A stretch of DNA of 64,000 nt from positions 248,001 to 312,000 of the forward strand of contig NZ_JAJISC010000001.1 in the NCBI RefSeq assembly GCF_024790395.1, read 5' to 3'. Positions 26,173 through 35,740 of the stretch are shown here, piece after piece; within the stretch, counting starts at the first letter, position 1, and the number at the start of each line of letters is the position of its first letter. The translations under genes were made by a program, and so were the position numbers. A model generated the notes under the pieces. That model did no database searches. It was not told the origin of the DNA and saw nothing but the letters and a program-made list of their open reading frames with translations. Origin of the DNA: Halomonas dongshanensis (GTDB lineage: Bacteria; Pseudomonadota; Gammaproteobacteria; Pseudomonadales; Halomonadaceae).

Positions 26173-28287
26173 TTAAAACCGGTAGTGAACGCTGGCGGTC
26201 ACGCCGCGCTCGGCGCCGAAGTAGCAGTACTCTAGCGAGTTACACGAGGCGACGTACTCCTTGTCCAGCAGGTTGCTGACGTTCAGCCGCGCCTCGACCC
26301 CGGTAAGACCCAACTGGCCCATGTCGTATCCCAGCGTGGCATCGACGAGGGTGTAGTCGGGCACGGTCTCGGTGTTGGCGCGGTCGGCGGCGATATCGGC
26401 GTAGTAGCGTACGCCCAGGCCAACGTCGGCGCCGGTCAGCCAGCCTGTATCGACGCGGTAGTGGCCCCAAACACTGGCCTGGTGGCGTGGCGCGTAGATC
26501 GCGCGGTTGCCCTGGTTGCCATCGTCGCTGCGCGCGTAGGTGATGTCGGTGAAGGCGTAGCCCGCCTGCAGGCTGAGGTTATCGGTTAGCTGCGTCTGGG
26601 CTTCGAGCTCGATGCCCTGGGACTCGATCTCGCCCACGGCGCGGTAGGGGGCGGTGGGCTGCTCCTTGGTAGCGACGTTCTCCTGGCTAATATGGAAGGC
26701 GGCGATGCTGTAGCGATCCTGCGTGCCGGGCGGCTCGAACTTGAGCCCGGCCTCCCACTGCTCGCCTTCCATCGGCGCCAAGAGGTTGCCGCTTTCGTCC
26801 ACGAAGCTCGTCGGGGTGAAAGCGGTGGAGTAGCTCAGGTAAGGCGCCAGGCCGTTGTCGAGCAGGTAAACGACCCCTGCGCGACCGCTGAACTGGGTGT
26901 CGTCGAGCGAGCTTACGTCCTCGCTATCGAGGTTGGTGTTGTCGATATTCACCCAGTCGTAACGCCCGCCGAGGGTAAAGCGCCAGTTGTCCACGGCGAT
27001 CTGGTCTTGCAGGTAGACGCCGGTCTGCTCTATTTCGTGGCGCTCGCGGGTGGGTGCGTAGAAAGTGATCTCGCTTGGGTCGATACCATAGATCGGATTG
27101 AAGGCATCGAGCGACGGGAAGGCGCCGGACGGCCAGGAAACGTTGTTTTCGCGGCGCTGGTAATCCACCCCGACAAGCAGCGTATGCGCCACGGCGCCGC
27201 TGTCAAAACGCGCTTCGAGCAGGTTATCGACGGTCCAGGCGTCGAGGGATTCGTCGGCGCCCGAGTAGTAGCGGATCAGCTCGTTGGAGGTGGGGGACAC
27301 CCAGCCGAAGCCGTAGGGCTGGTTGAGGACGACATCGGAGTTCAAATAGCGCAGCAGCTGGCGCCCGGTAACGTCGTCGTTGAAGTGGTGCTCGAGGGAG
27401 TAACCGAACATCCGCTGGGTGCGTTCGTAGGCGTCGTAGCCCGGTTCGCCATCGAAGAAGGTGTTGCTGATCTTGCGCCCATTGTGCGGCACGACCGCGC
27501 CCTCGTAGGGTACGCCGGAGTGATAGCCGCCTTCGGGCTCGTCCTGTAGGTAGGCTTCGAGCGTTAGGCTCGTGGCGTCGCTTATGTCCCAGGTCAGGCG
27601 CGGGGCGATGGCGTAGCGCTGCTCTTCGACGTGGTCGAACTGAGCGTCGGCGGCGCTGGCGATACCGGTCAGGCGAAACGCTACGCGACGCTCGGCGTCG
27701 AGGGGGCCGGTGAGATCGAAAGCGGCGCTGCGCTGGTTGTTGTTGCCGACGCGAAAGCGCAGCTCGCCGCCGGGCTCGAATTCGGGGCGCTTACTGTTGA
27801 GCGCCACTACGCCGCCAGGCGATGCACGCCCGTAGAGCACGGAGGCCGGGCCGCGCACCACCTCGATGCTGTCCAAAAACCACGGATCGATCCGCATGCT
27901 GCTGTGTGAGTTGGCATCGCCCATGACCTTCAGGCCATCGAGGAAGGTGTTGCTCAAGCTCCCATCCGAAAAGCCACGCAGCACCAAATAGTCGAAGCGG
28001 TTGGAGGCGCCCACCTGGTTGCTATAGACCCCAGGGGTATAGTCGGTGGCCCGCTGCACCGTCGAGACGCCGCGTGTCGCCATCTGCTCTTGGCTGATGG
28101 TGGAAACGCTCTGGGGCGTTTCTCGGTAAGGCGTGACGACCTTGGTGGCAGCCTGCTGCGCCGTTACCGTCACGGTGCCGAGCGCAGTGGCGTCGTTTTC
28201 CTGCGCCAGTGCGGCGGGAAGGGTTACGGCCGCCAAAACGGCAGCGCTGAGCGGCTTGAGCAAAAAGCGGTGGGAGAAGGCGGGCAT
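26173..28287 (-). CDS. TonB-dependent siderophore receptor
   Basis: A 704-residue outer-membrane receptor for ferric siderophores. The signal peptide ends at ALAQ. The plug domain (about residues 55-160) shows TPQSVSTISQEQM, LRGFSDGS, and EVVRGPASVLYGRASPGGVVALNSKRP. A 22-strand-type barrel follows and ends in aromatic VHYRF. A Fur-like box lies upstream (28343-28361). With the downstream binding protein and the upstream AraC regulator it forms an iron-uptake locus. Confidence 0.93.
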   Translation of the reverse strand: MPAFSHRFLLKPLSAAVLAAVTLPAALAQENDATALGTVTVTAQQAATKVVTPYRETPQSVSTISQEQMATRGVSTVQRATDYTPGVYSNQVGASNRFDYLVLRGFSDGSLSNTFLDGLKVMGDANSHSSMRIDPWFLDSIEVVRGPASVLYGRASPGGVVALNSKRPEFEPGGELRFRVGNNNQRSAAFDLTGPLDAERRVAFRLTGIASAADAQFDHVEEQRYAIAPRLTWDISDATSLTLEAYLQDEPEGGYHSGVPYEGAVVPHNGRKISNTFFDGEPGYDAYERTQRMFGYSLEHHFNDDVTGRQLLRYLNSDVVLNQPYGFGWVSPTSNELIRYYSGADESLDAWTVDNLLEARFDSGAVAHTLLVGVDYQRRENNVSWPSGAFPSLDAFNPIYGIDPSEITFYAPTRERHEIEQTGVYLQDQIAVDNWRFTLGGRYDWVNIDNTNLDSEDVSSLDDTQFSGRAGVVYLLDNGLAPYLSYSTAFTPTSFVDESGNLLAPMEGEQWEAGLKFEPPGTQDRYSIAAFHISQENVATKEQPTAPYRAVGEIESQGIELEAQTQLTDNLSLQAGYAFTDITYARSDDGNQGNRAIYAPRHQASVWGHYRVDTGWLTGADVGLGVRYYADIAADRANTETVPDYTLVDATLGYDMGQLGLTGVEARLNVSNLLDKEYVASCNSLEYCYFGAERGVTASVHYRF

Positions 28288-28342
28288 GCAAGCAACGTCC
28301 TGGGGAGTAAGAGATAACGCAATCGCGTTGAACGACCATGTG

Positions 28343-28361
28343 TGTAATGAGAATTATTGAT
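28343..28361. promoter_or_regulatory. Fur-like box upstream of the TonB receptor
   Basis: TGTAATGAGAATTATTGAT matches about 12 of 19 positions of the classical Fur box and shares GTAATGAGAATNATT with the candidate small-RNA promoter at 3575-3593. It lies 56 bases before the receptor start, a natural place for iron repression. Confidence 0.6.
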
Positions 28362-28434
28362 TCTTGCTAGGCGTTTTAGGTATGCGCCGTGCCAGTCTGG
28401 CTATGCGCAGTGCCAAATGTGGCGCTGGCACGCC

Positions 28435-29355
28435 TCAATGGCGGACGATGCGGCGTACCTGCTGGGGCGAAACGCCAAAGGTGCGGCGAAAGGCCGTGGT
28501 GAAGTTGCTGGCGTGGCGATAGCCGCAGGCGTGGGCGGCTTGCTGCACGCTCATGCCTTGGGTCAGGGCGGCGTAAGCAAGCTGCAAGCGGCAGTGGCGC
28601 AGGTAATCGAAAATAGAGTAGCCGTACAGCGCGCGAAACTTTTGCCGCAGGCTGCTGGGGCTCATGGCGACTTCCACCGCGAGGGCGGCAAGCGAGTAAT
28701 CGGCCATGGGGTCGGTGCGCAGGCGTTCGTGGAGTTTGGCTAAACGCTCGCGATCGCGCTGGGGGAGGTCGGCCGGGGGCGCCGTGGGCGAGGACACTGC
28801 TTCGGGCAGGCCGCTGGCGAGCAGCTGCAGCAGCAAGCCCTGCCAGTGCAGGGCGCGACGCCAGTCACCCAGAGGCTGGCAGGCCAGCGGCGTGAGCTGA
28901 TCGAACAGCGTCGTCGGCACATCCCAGGTGCCAAGATGCGGGCCCGTAGGGTCGGGCAGCGCGTAGGGCGCGGTGGCAAGCACGGCAACGTTGAGCGTTC
29001 GCAGGCGCGCCTGGGCAGGCTGCTCGACCACCAGCGGTGCTTTGGCGGTGAAGTGAGCGCATAGCGCCTGGCCGGGCCTGAGCGTAAGCGGTGTGGGCGC
29101 CTGCTGCACCCGAATGTGGCCCTCCAGCACCACGCAGACGAACCACGGCACGCTTTGCGTCGAGCGCGACACGTAACCTCGGCGCACGTCGAGATCCGAG
29201 AGCGTCATGTGCAGTGCCGGAGGCAGCGGTACGTCGCTAACGCTACCCAGAGCGAGCGGCTGCTGCGCGTGCCCGCCAAGCCCTGGGTACTCGATGCCAA
29301 AGCGCTCGCCTAGCTGGCGCAGCGTGGTCGGCGTCAGCGACGTAATGGCCGACAT
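28435..29355 (-). CDS. AraC family regulator (PchR-like)
   Basis: A 306-residue activator with a C-terminal AraC DNA-binding domain of two helix-turn-helix units (YSLAALAVEVAMSPSSLRQKF and ACGYRHASNFTTAFRRTFGVSP). The N-terminal sensor region has VPWFVCVVLEGHIRVQ, as in PchR-type proteins that sense siderophores. It probably switches on the adjacent receptor gene when the siderophore is present. It begins 6 bases after the ubiK stop, so the two may share a transcript. Confidence 0.85.
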   Translation of the reverse strand: MSAITSLTPTTLRQLGERFGIEYPGLGGHAQQPLALGSVSDVPLPPALHMTLSDLDVRRGYVSRSTQSVPWFVCVVLEGHIRVQQAPTPLTLRPGQALCAHFTAKAPLVVEQPAQARLRTLNVAVLATAPYALPDPTGPHLGTWDVPTTLFDQLTPLACQPLGDWRRALHWQGLLLQLLASGLPEAVSSPTAPPADLPQRDRERLAKLHERLRTDPMADYSLAALAVEVAMSPSSLRQKFRALYGYSIFDYLRHCRLQLAYAALTQGMSVQQAAHACGYRHASNFTTAFRRTFGVSPQQVRRIVRH

Positions 29356-29361
29356 GGCGGC

Positions 29362-29736
29362 CTAGCCGTTCGGCGTGGCGCCGTCATCCGTTGCGTCTGC
29401 GTCAGGCGCTTTTGCCTTGGTCGACGCTGACGTGGCTGCGGCGGTTTTCTTAGGTGCTGGCGCTGCAACCGGTGGCCGTACCTCACTCTGTGGCGTGTCG
29501 ATGGCGGCTTCGAGCTTGGCGACCTGGGCTTCGAGCGCCTCGACGCGGGCGCGAGTGCGCTGGAGCACGTCCATCAGGATGTCGAAGTCTTCGCGCGAGA
29601 CCAGCTCTAAACGGTCGAACGCCCCGCGCACTACTTGCTGCACGCCTTTCTGAATCTCTTCGGGCGCCTGGGAGGCATTTTGCAAACGATCGCCGATCTG
29701 TTGCGCCAAGCGGCTAATACGGTCTTGAGGTGCCAT
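29362..29736 (-). CDS. ubiK: Ubiquinone biosynthesis accessory factor UbiK, with extended tail
   Basis: A 124-residue protein. The first ~77 residues match UbiK/YqiC (BMFP): ISRLAQQIGDRLQ, then DRLELVSREDFDILMDVLQRTR and a coiled coil ARVEALEAQVAKLEAAI. UbiK aids the aerobic Coq/Ubi complex. The remaining ~45 residues are an Ala/Pro/Lys/Thr-rich low-complexity tail. A good AGGAGA site precedes the ATG. Confidence 0.85.
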   Translation of the reverse strand: MAPQDRISRLAQQIGDRLQNASQAPEEIQKGVQQVVRGAFDRLELVSREDFDILMDVLQRTRARVEALEAQVAKLEAAIDTPQSEVRPPVAAPAPKKTAAATSASTKAKAPDADATDDGATPNG

Positions 29737-29904
29737 GGTGATCCTCTCCTTGCGGCCAAATTGAAAAAACCTCTGAGCGTAAGGATACGCAACCCTTCGC
29801 CAATGCGCATGTACGCTGCGCCAAAACGCAATGCCTTTTATTGGTGCATGAGCATGCGCGTTCGGTGCGATCTTGGTGCGCTGTTAACGCGCTGTTTCAT
29901 TCAA

Positions 29905-29921
29905 AGCACTCCAACGGTGCA
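29905..29921. promoter_or_regulatory. NtrC-like binding site upstream of glnK
   Basis: AGCACTCCAACGGTGCA fits the NtrC pattern TGCACY-N5-RGTGCA except at its first base. A weaker half-matching site lies at about 29867-29882. Both are 55-110 bases upstream of the sigma54-like element, the usual enhancer position. The 345-base spacer 29737-30081 holds these sites and no gene. Confidence 0.6.
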
Positions 29922-29976
29922 GCGAGTTTTCGCCAGTCGTAATTAAGGTGCTGATAAATATTAAGAAAAGAGTAGG

Positions 29977-29992
29977 TGGCACGGTACGCGCA
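29977..29992 (+). promoter_or_regulatory. Sigma54-like promoter for glnK-amtB
   Basis: TGGCACGGTACGCGCA keeps the -24 GG and -12 GC at the strict spacing of the sigma54 consensus TGGCACG-N4-TTGCA; only the TT of the -12 box is changed. With the NtrC-like site upstream it suggests induction under nitrogen limitation. Confidence 0.6.
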
Positions 29993-30042
29993 TTAGCAGG
30001 GCATCGACACCTACCGCGGCGGCGCCGCACTCCATCCATTAG

Positions 30043-30420
<378 letters not shown>

Positions 30421-30462
30421 GCCGCCTATAAAACGCCTGACGCCATTAACGGGGAACTTTCG

Positions 30463-31716
30463 ATGAACGAGATGTTGCTAGAGCTAAGTTACGCGGTCGA
30501 TACCTTCTACTTTCTAATCTGCGGCGTGCTGGTTATGTGGATGGCCGCTGGCTTCTCCATGCTCGAAGCTGGCCTTGTGCGCTCCAAGAACACCGCCGAA
30601 ATTCTGACCAAGAACATTGCGCTGTTCGCCATTGCCTGCACCATGTACCTGCTGGTGGGCTACTACCTAATGTATTCGAGCCCCGAAGGCGGCTTCCTGC
30701 CAAGCCTTGGCTTCTTACTGGGCGATGAGAACAGCGTCGATGCCGTGCTGGCGGGCGGCGAAGATGCGCCTTACTACGCGGCACGTGCCGACTACTTCTT
30801 CCAGGTGGTCTTCGTGGCAACGGCGATGTCCATCGTCTCTGGTGCTGTGGCCGAGCGCATGAAGCTCTGGGCCTTCCTGGCGTTCTCGGTCGTCATGACC
30901 GCCGTTATCTACCCGATCTCCGGTTACTGGACTTGGGGTGGCGGCTGGATCGACGCGCTGGGCTTCTCCGATTTCGCTGGTTCCGGCATCGTTCACATGG
31001 CCGGTGCGGCTGCAGCCCTTGCTGGCGTGCTAGTGCTCGGTCCGCGTGCGGGAAAATACGGTAAGGACGGCTCCATCCGCGCGATTCCGGGTGCCAACCT
31101 GCCGCTGGCAACGCTGGGTACCTTCATCCTGTGGATGGGCTGGTTCGGATTCAACGGTGGTTCCGAGCTCAAACTCTCTGATGTTGGCTCTGCCAACAAC
31201 GTAGCCCAAGTTATGGTCAACACCAATGCCGCCGCTGCCGGTGGGGTGATCGTGGCGCTGGTGCTGGCCAAGCTGTGGTTCCGTAAGGCCGACCTCACCA
31301 TGGCGCTCAACGGTGCCATCGCGGGCCTCGTGGCGATCACCGCCGAGCCGCTAGCTCCCACGGCGTTCGGTGCCATGCTGATCGGTGCCGTTGGTGGTCT
31401 GCTGGTCGTGGTCTCCATCGTCATGCTCGACAAGCTCAAGATCGACGATCCGGTCGGCGCTATCTCCGCACACGGCGTGGTGGGTATCTGGGGCTGCCTC
31501 GCGGTGCCGCTCTCCAACGATGAAGCCAGCTTCGGTGCACAAATCATCGGTATGGTCGGCATCTTCGTCTGGGTCTTCTTCGCCAGCCTCGTCGTGTGGC
31601 TGATCCTCAAAGCGATCATGGGTATTCGCGTCAGCGAAGAGGAAGAGTACGAAGGCGTGGATATCGCCGAATGTGGTCTCGAGGCTTACCCCGAGTTTGG
31701 CGCCTCCAAGAAGTAA
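30463..31716 (+). CDS. amtB: Ammonium transporter
   Basis: A 417-residue channel-like ammonium transporter with eleven membrane segments. Recognisable parts are AGFSMLEAGLVRSKN, FVATAMSIVSGAVAERM, GSGIVHMAGAAAAL with the first pore His, WFGFNGGSEL, and AHGVVGIWG with the second pore His. The cytoplasmic tail is short. Co-transcribed with glnK. Full length. Confidence 0.96.
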   Translation: MNEMLLELSYAVDTFYFLICGVLVMWMAAGFSMLEAGLVRSKNTAEILTKNIALFAIACTMYLLVGYYLMYSSPEGGFLPSLGFLLGDENSVDAVLAGGEDAPYYAARADYFFQVVFVATAMSIVSGAVAERMKLWAFLAFSVVMTAVIYPISGYWTWGGGWIDALGFSDFAGSGIVHMAGAAAALAGVLVLGPRAGKYGKDGSIRAIPGANLPLATLGTFILWMGWFGFNGGSELKLSDVGSANNVAQVMVNTNAAAAGGVIVALVLAKLWFRKADLTMALNGAIAGLVAITAEPLAPTAFGAMLIGAVGGLLVVVSIVMLDKLKIDDPVGAISAHGVVGIWGCLAVPLSNDEASFGAQIIGMVGIFVWVFFASLVVWLILKAIMGIRVSEEEEYEGVDIAECGLEAYPEFGASKK

Positions 31717-31787
31717 GTGAGTAGCGCCCACAAACACAACATTCCATAAACGTCGCCATCACAATTACAACGGCGACCAAAAAAAGT

Positions 31788-31817
31788 AGGACAGGAAGCG
31801 ACAGGACAGGAAACGAC
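31788..31817. repeat. Tandem 15-bp duplication after amtB
   Basis: AGGACAGGAAGCGAC (31788-31802) is followed directly by AGGACAGGAAACGAC (31803-31817), one mismatch. Located between the amtB stop and its terminator. Confidence 0.85.
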
Positions 31818-31848
31818 AACCATTGTGACGAGCGTTTGCTCCCTTCCA

Positions 31849-31880
31849 AGCCTCCCGCACTCGCGGGGGGCTTTTTTCTT
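31849..31880 (+). terminator. Intrinsic terminator after amtB
   Basis: GCCTCCCGC and GCGGGGGGC form a 9-bp stem (one T-G wobble) around ACTC, followed by TTTTTTCTT. It ends the glnK-amtB transcript and separates it from the second PII gene. Confidence 0.85.
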
Positions 31881-31927
31881 CGTGCCGGTAGCGGTGTATG
31901 CTTGCAGCAAAGGGCGTGCCGTCTTGA

Positions 31928-32329
<402 letters not shown>

Positions 32330-32365
32330 CGGCGTAAAGGGTTAGTAGTGAATCGTGAGTCGTAG

Positions 32366-32405
32366 AAAAGCCCCTGCGGATGCGCTCCAGCAGGGGCTTT
32401 TTATT
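32366..32405. terminator. Terminator after the second PII gene
   Basis: AAAAGCCCCTGC and GCAGGGGCTTTT form a 12-bp stem, with T-rich sequence after it. The A-rich 5' flank makes it usable in both directions, fitting the convergent fpr gene on the other side. Confidence 0.88.
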
Positions 32406-32441
32406 GATGAGGTGATGGGGCGGTCGGAACTAGCGTTTTCT

Positions 32442-32476
32442 ATTCACCATTCACCATTCACCATTCACCATTCACC
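32442..32476. repeat. Five perfect tandem ATTCACC heptamers
   Basis: Five uninterrupted copies of ATTCACC end 6 bases before the fpr stop codon (minus strand), in the spacer between the convergent PII and fpr genes. Perfect short repeats like this often vary in copy number by slippage; here it is non-coding. Confidence 0.95.
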
Positions 32477-32482
32477 AACACA

Positions 32483-33259
32483 TCACTTCTCGACGAAGGC
32501 GCGCTCGATGACGTAGTCGGCAGGCTCGCCCATGCGTGGAGAGATGTTCAGACCCAACTCGTCGAGCAGGGCGCTGGTGTCGTCGAGCATTGCTGGGCTG
32601 CCGCAGATCATGGCGCGATCCTGGCGCGGATCGATGGGCGGTAGGCCCGTGTCTTCGAACAGCTTGCCCGAACGGATGTGATCGGTCAGGCGGCCCATGG
32701 TGTGGAACTCTTCGCGGGTCACGGTGGGGTAGTAAACCAGCTTCTTAGCGATCTCCTCACCCAGATATTCGTGAGCGGGCAGCTCCTTGGTGATGAAGTC
32801 GGCGTAGGCAAGCTCGGAGACTTCACGCACACCATGAATCAGCACGATTTTCTCGAAGCGCTCGTAGGCTTCGGGGTCCTGAATCAGGCTCATGAACGGC
32901 GCAAGGCCGGTGCCGGTCGAGAGGAAGTAGAGGTTGCGCCCAGGCAGCAGGTCGTCGCACACCAGCGTACCAGTGGGCTTGCGGCTCACCATGATCTGAT
33001 CGCCTACTTTCAAGTGCTGCAGGCGCGAGGTCAGCGGGCCGTCCTGCACCTTGATGCTAAAGAACTCCAGATGGTCTTCATAGTTGGGACTGGCGATGGA
33101 ATAGGCGCGCATTAGCGGCTTACCGTTGACTTCCAAGCCAATCATCACGAACTGACCGTTCTTGAAGCGCAAGCTGCGATCGCGGGTGGTGCGGAAACTA
33201 AACAGCGTATCGTTCCAGTGGTGAACGCTCAGCACTTCTTCCAGGGCAAACTTGCTCAT
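32483..33259 (-). CDS. fpr: Ferredoxin/flavodoxin-NADP+ reductase
   Basis: A 258-residue FAD enzyme passing electrons between NADPH and ferredoxin or flavodoxin, used in Fe-S repair and oxidative stress. FAD binding shows RAYSIASPNYEDHLEFFSI; NADP binding shows STGTGLAPFMSLI and the later CGSPAML. It ends VIERAFVEK, like subclass-I bacterial Fpr. AGGAGA lies before the ATG. Divergent from a LysR regulator, an arrangement like fprA-finR of Pseudomonas. Confidence 0.92.
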   Translation of the reverse strand: MSKFALEEVLSVHHWNDTLFSFRTTRDRSLRFKNGQFVMIGLEVNGKPLMRAYSIASPNYEDHLEFFSIKVQDGPLTSRLQHLKVGDQIMVSRKPTGTLVCDDLLPGRNLYFLSTGTGLAPFMSLIQDPEAYERFEKIVLIHGVREVSELAYADFITKELPAHEYLGEEIAKKLVYYPTVTREEFHTMGRLTDHIRSGKLFEDTGLPPIDPRQDRAMICGSPAMLDDTSALLDELGLNISPRMGEPADYVIERAFVEK

Positions 33260-33463
33260 AGGGTCTCCTAGGTTCGAGGCGCAGCGCGGTCGCGTGGTTC
33301 GTGCCAGCCGTGAAGCGATACGCCGTGAAATCTCTTTACTTGGCTATGCTTTAAAAGAATAAAAAGCCGTTAAAAACTTGAGGTAAAGTCTAAAACGCGG
33401 TGCTATATCTGTTAAGCGGATTATAGCGATAACGTTTATCTGCAAAATCGATATGGAGATGCC

Positions 33464-34390
33464 GTGCATTTTACTCTGCGTCAGCTCGAAGTCTTCGTCG
33501 CCGTTGCTCAGCACGAAAGCGTGTCCCAGGCGGCTAGCGCTCTCTCGCTGTCGCAGTCGGCGACCAGCACGGCGCTGGCCGAGCTGGAGCGCCAGTTCGA
33601 TTGCCAACTGCTCGATCGTATCGGTAAGCGGCTTAGGCTCAACACGCTCGGGTTTCAGCTGCTGCCCAAAGCCGTCGCGCTGCTCGATAGGGGCGAAGAG
33701 ATTGAGGAGCTCTTGCGTGGTCAGCAGGGCGTGGGAACGCTAGACGTCGGAGCGACGCTGACCATCGGTAACTACTTGGCGACGCTGTTGATCAGCGACT
33801 TCATGCAGCGTCACCCTGGCAGCCGCGTACGCTTGGCCGTGCGCAACACCCGCCACATCATCGACGCCGTGCGCCAGCACCAGCTGGATCTAGGACTGAT
33901 CGAAGGGCAGTGCGACGACGAGCTGATCGTCAGCCAGCCATGGGTCGAAGACGAACTCTGCGTTTTTTGCTCGCCGCGCCATCGGCTTGCCGGGCGCGAA
34001 CGCCTGGAACTCGATCAGCTGCTGCGGGAAGACTGGATCATGCGGGAAGAGGGATCGGGCACGCGCTTAACGCTCGAGCAGGCCGCTCGCCACCGGCGTA
34101 GCCGTTTCAATACGCTGCTTGAGCTCGAACACACCGAAGGCATCAAGCGCGCGGTGGAGTCGGGGCTGGGGATCGGCTGCGTCTCACGCCTGGCGCTACG
34201 CGACGCCTTCCGGCGCGGCAGCCTCGTGCCGCTACCCACGCCGGAACTCGATCTCAGACGTCAGTTCACCTTCATTTGGCACCGGCACAAGTACCTCACC
34301 ACCGGCATCCGCGAGTTTTTACGCCTATGCCGCGAGATGACCGCAGGCGCCCAGCGCAGCGACGACATCGCGCTGCCGCCGGTGCCGTAA
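33464..34390 (+). CDS. LysR family regulator (FinR/YeiE-like)
   Basis: A 308-residue LysR-type regulator starting with GTG at 33464 behind GGAG. The winged helix domain (residues 1-60) is FTLRQLEVFVAVAQHESVSQAASALSLSQS-type, and an effector domain follows. It is divergent from fpr over a 204-base spacer, which suggests it activates fpr under redox stress as FinR does in Pseudomonas putida; it also resembles YeiE. The assignment between them is open. Confidence 0.85.
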   Translation: MHFTLRQLEVFVAVAQHESVSQAASALSLSQSATSTALAELERQFDCQLLDRIGKRLRLNTLGFQLLPKAVALLDRGEEIEELLRGQQGVGTLDVGATLTIGNYLATLLISDFMQRHPGSRVRLAVRNTRHIIDAVRQHQLDLGLIEGQCDDELIVSQPWVEDELCVFCSPRHRLAGRERLELDQLLREDWIMREEGSGTRLTLEQAARHRRSRFNTLLELEHTEGIKRAVESGLGIGCVSRLALRDAFRRGSLVPLPTPELDLRRQFTFIWHRHKYLTTGIREFLRLCREMTAGAQRSDDIALPPVP

Positions 34391-34394
34391 TGCG

Positions 34395-34832
34395 TTAACT
34401 AAGCCCGAGCTTGCTGAGCGCTTTTTGGATGTCTTCTTGAGGCGCTTTGCTCAAGTCTTTATCGAGCGTGTGGGTCACGATCTTCTGCGTAGGCTTATCG
34501 AGCTTGTCGCGAAGAAGCCCCAAGAACTTAGGCGCGGCGACGAGCACAAGCTCGTCCATCTTGTTGTCCACGCGCGCCTTGTAAAGATGCTCGCTGACCT
34601 CTTTGGCGAAGAGCTCGTTCTCGTGCGTACGCGCCTCGTCGCCTTCGGCAGAGGCGCGTGAACTGGCGGTACCCGACTCATGCACCTCGGCTCCAGGTGT
34701 GTCGGTGATCAAATCACCCTCGTGCATGCGGCCCTCGGCGTGCACTAGGCTCTCCTTTTCCGTAAGCGTGCGCGCAGCGTAGGTAAAAATACGCGCCCGA
34801 GCGGCGTCGGCTACCACGATATAGGTGGTCAT
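34395..34832 (-). CDS. Host-attachment-type protein (Host_attach family)
   Basis: A 145-residue soluble protein beginning TYIVVADAARARIFTY, with a conserved later part MDELVLVAAPKFLGLLRDKL and HTLDKDLSKAP. This matches the family named after an Agrobacterium attachment protein; its real role is unclear and it is related to release-factor/eRF1-like folds. An AGGAGG site precedes the start, partly inside a perfect hairpin (34846-34878). Confidence 0.82.
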   Translation of the reverse strand: MTTYIVVADAARARIFTYAARTLTEKESLVHAEGRMHEGDLITDTPGAEVHESGTASSRASAEGDEARTHENELFAKEVSEHLYKARVDNKMDELVLVAAPKFLGLLRDKLDKPTQKIVTHTLDKDLSKAPQEDIQKALSKLGLS

Positions 34833-34845
34833 GGGTAAGCATCCT

Positions 34846-34878
34846 CCTTGCCATGGGTGTCATCTAACCATGGCAAGG
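34846..34878 (-). promoter_or_regulatory. 11-bp hairpin overlapping a ribosome-binding site
   Basis: CCTTGCCATGG (34846-34856) pairs perfectly with CCATGGCAAGG (34868-34878). On the minus strand the 3' arm runs into the AGGAGG site of the host-attachment-type gene, so folding could hide ribosome access. It also lies after the phn operon stop and may serve as its weak terminator. Confidence 0.5.
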
Positions 34879-34930
34879 GAATGTGATTTGGTCAAACCGT
34901 CAAAGAATCAGATCGTTACGGCGCCTATTG

Positions 34931-35740
34931 CTACATGACGCGGCGCCGTAAGAGGCTCGTGATGGCTTCGCCGACGAGCACCAGTGCGATGATGGCGATC
35001 AGAATGGTCGCAACGGTAGGCCAGGCAAAGGTATCGATGGCGCCTTGGAGAATGACGCCGATGCCGCCCGCTCCTACCAGGCCAAGCACGGTGGATTCGC
35101 GCACGTTGATGTCCCACCGCAGAATCACGATAGCGAAGAAGGCGGGCATGACCTGCGGCACGATGGCGTAGGCGATGACCTTAGCTTTAGATGCCCCCGT
35201 TGCTTCCATGGCCTCTACCGGCCGCCGGTCAATCTCCTCGATGGCCTCACCCATCAGCTTGCCGATGAAGCCGATGGAGCGAAACACGATGGCGAGAATG
35301 CCGGCCAGCACCCCAGGCCCGAAAATGGCCACGAACAGCAGCGCCCAGATGATGGTATTGACCGAGCGGCTAGCGACCAGGATGAAGCGGCCAAGCCATA
35401 GGCAAAACCGATTGGGTGTGGTGTTCTGGGCCGCGATATAGGCAACCGGCAGCGCCAGAAAGATCGTCAGAAACGTCGCCAAGGTGGCGATGTGTACGGT
35501 TTCCAGCAGCGCATTGACGATGTTACCGAACCCGGCGGCGCTGGGTGGCCACATGCGCCCGCCCAAGTTGGCGATTTGCGTGGGTGCGTCCCATACCCAG
35601 GGCCAGAAGATGTCGATATCGCGCACCGCCCATACCACGGCCATCACGACCCCTAGCATTACCCCATAGCGGATAAGGCGCTGCTTGGGATCGTGGCGCT
35701 GCCAGACGCGCTCGGAAAGTACCTGTGCGTGATCTACCAT
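34931..35740 (-). CDS. phnE: Phosphonate/phosphite ABC transporter permease 2
   Basis: A 269-residue inner-membrane permease with about six segments. The binding-protein-dependent permease loop is GEAIEEIDRRPVEAMEATGAS, and RESTVLGLVGAGGIG is typical of PhnE. It overlaps the other phnE gene by 7 bases (ATGGTAG). The two permeases likely form a heterodimer. Last gene of phnD-C-E-E. Confidence 0.92.
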   Translation of the reverse strand: MVDHAQVLSERVWQRHDPKQRLIRYGVMLGVVMAVVWAVRDIDIFWPWVWDAPTQIANLGGRMWPPSAAGFGNIVNALLETVHIATLATFLTIFLALPVAYIAAQNTTPNRFCLWLGRFILVASRSVNTIIWALLFVAIFGPGVLAGILAIVFRSIGFIGKLMGEAIEEIDRRPVEAMEATGASKAKVIAYAIVPQVMPAFFAIVILRWDINVRESTVLGLVGAGGIGVILQGAIDTFAWPTVATILIAIIALVLVGEAITSLLRRRVM

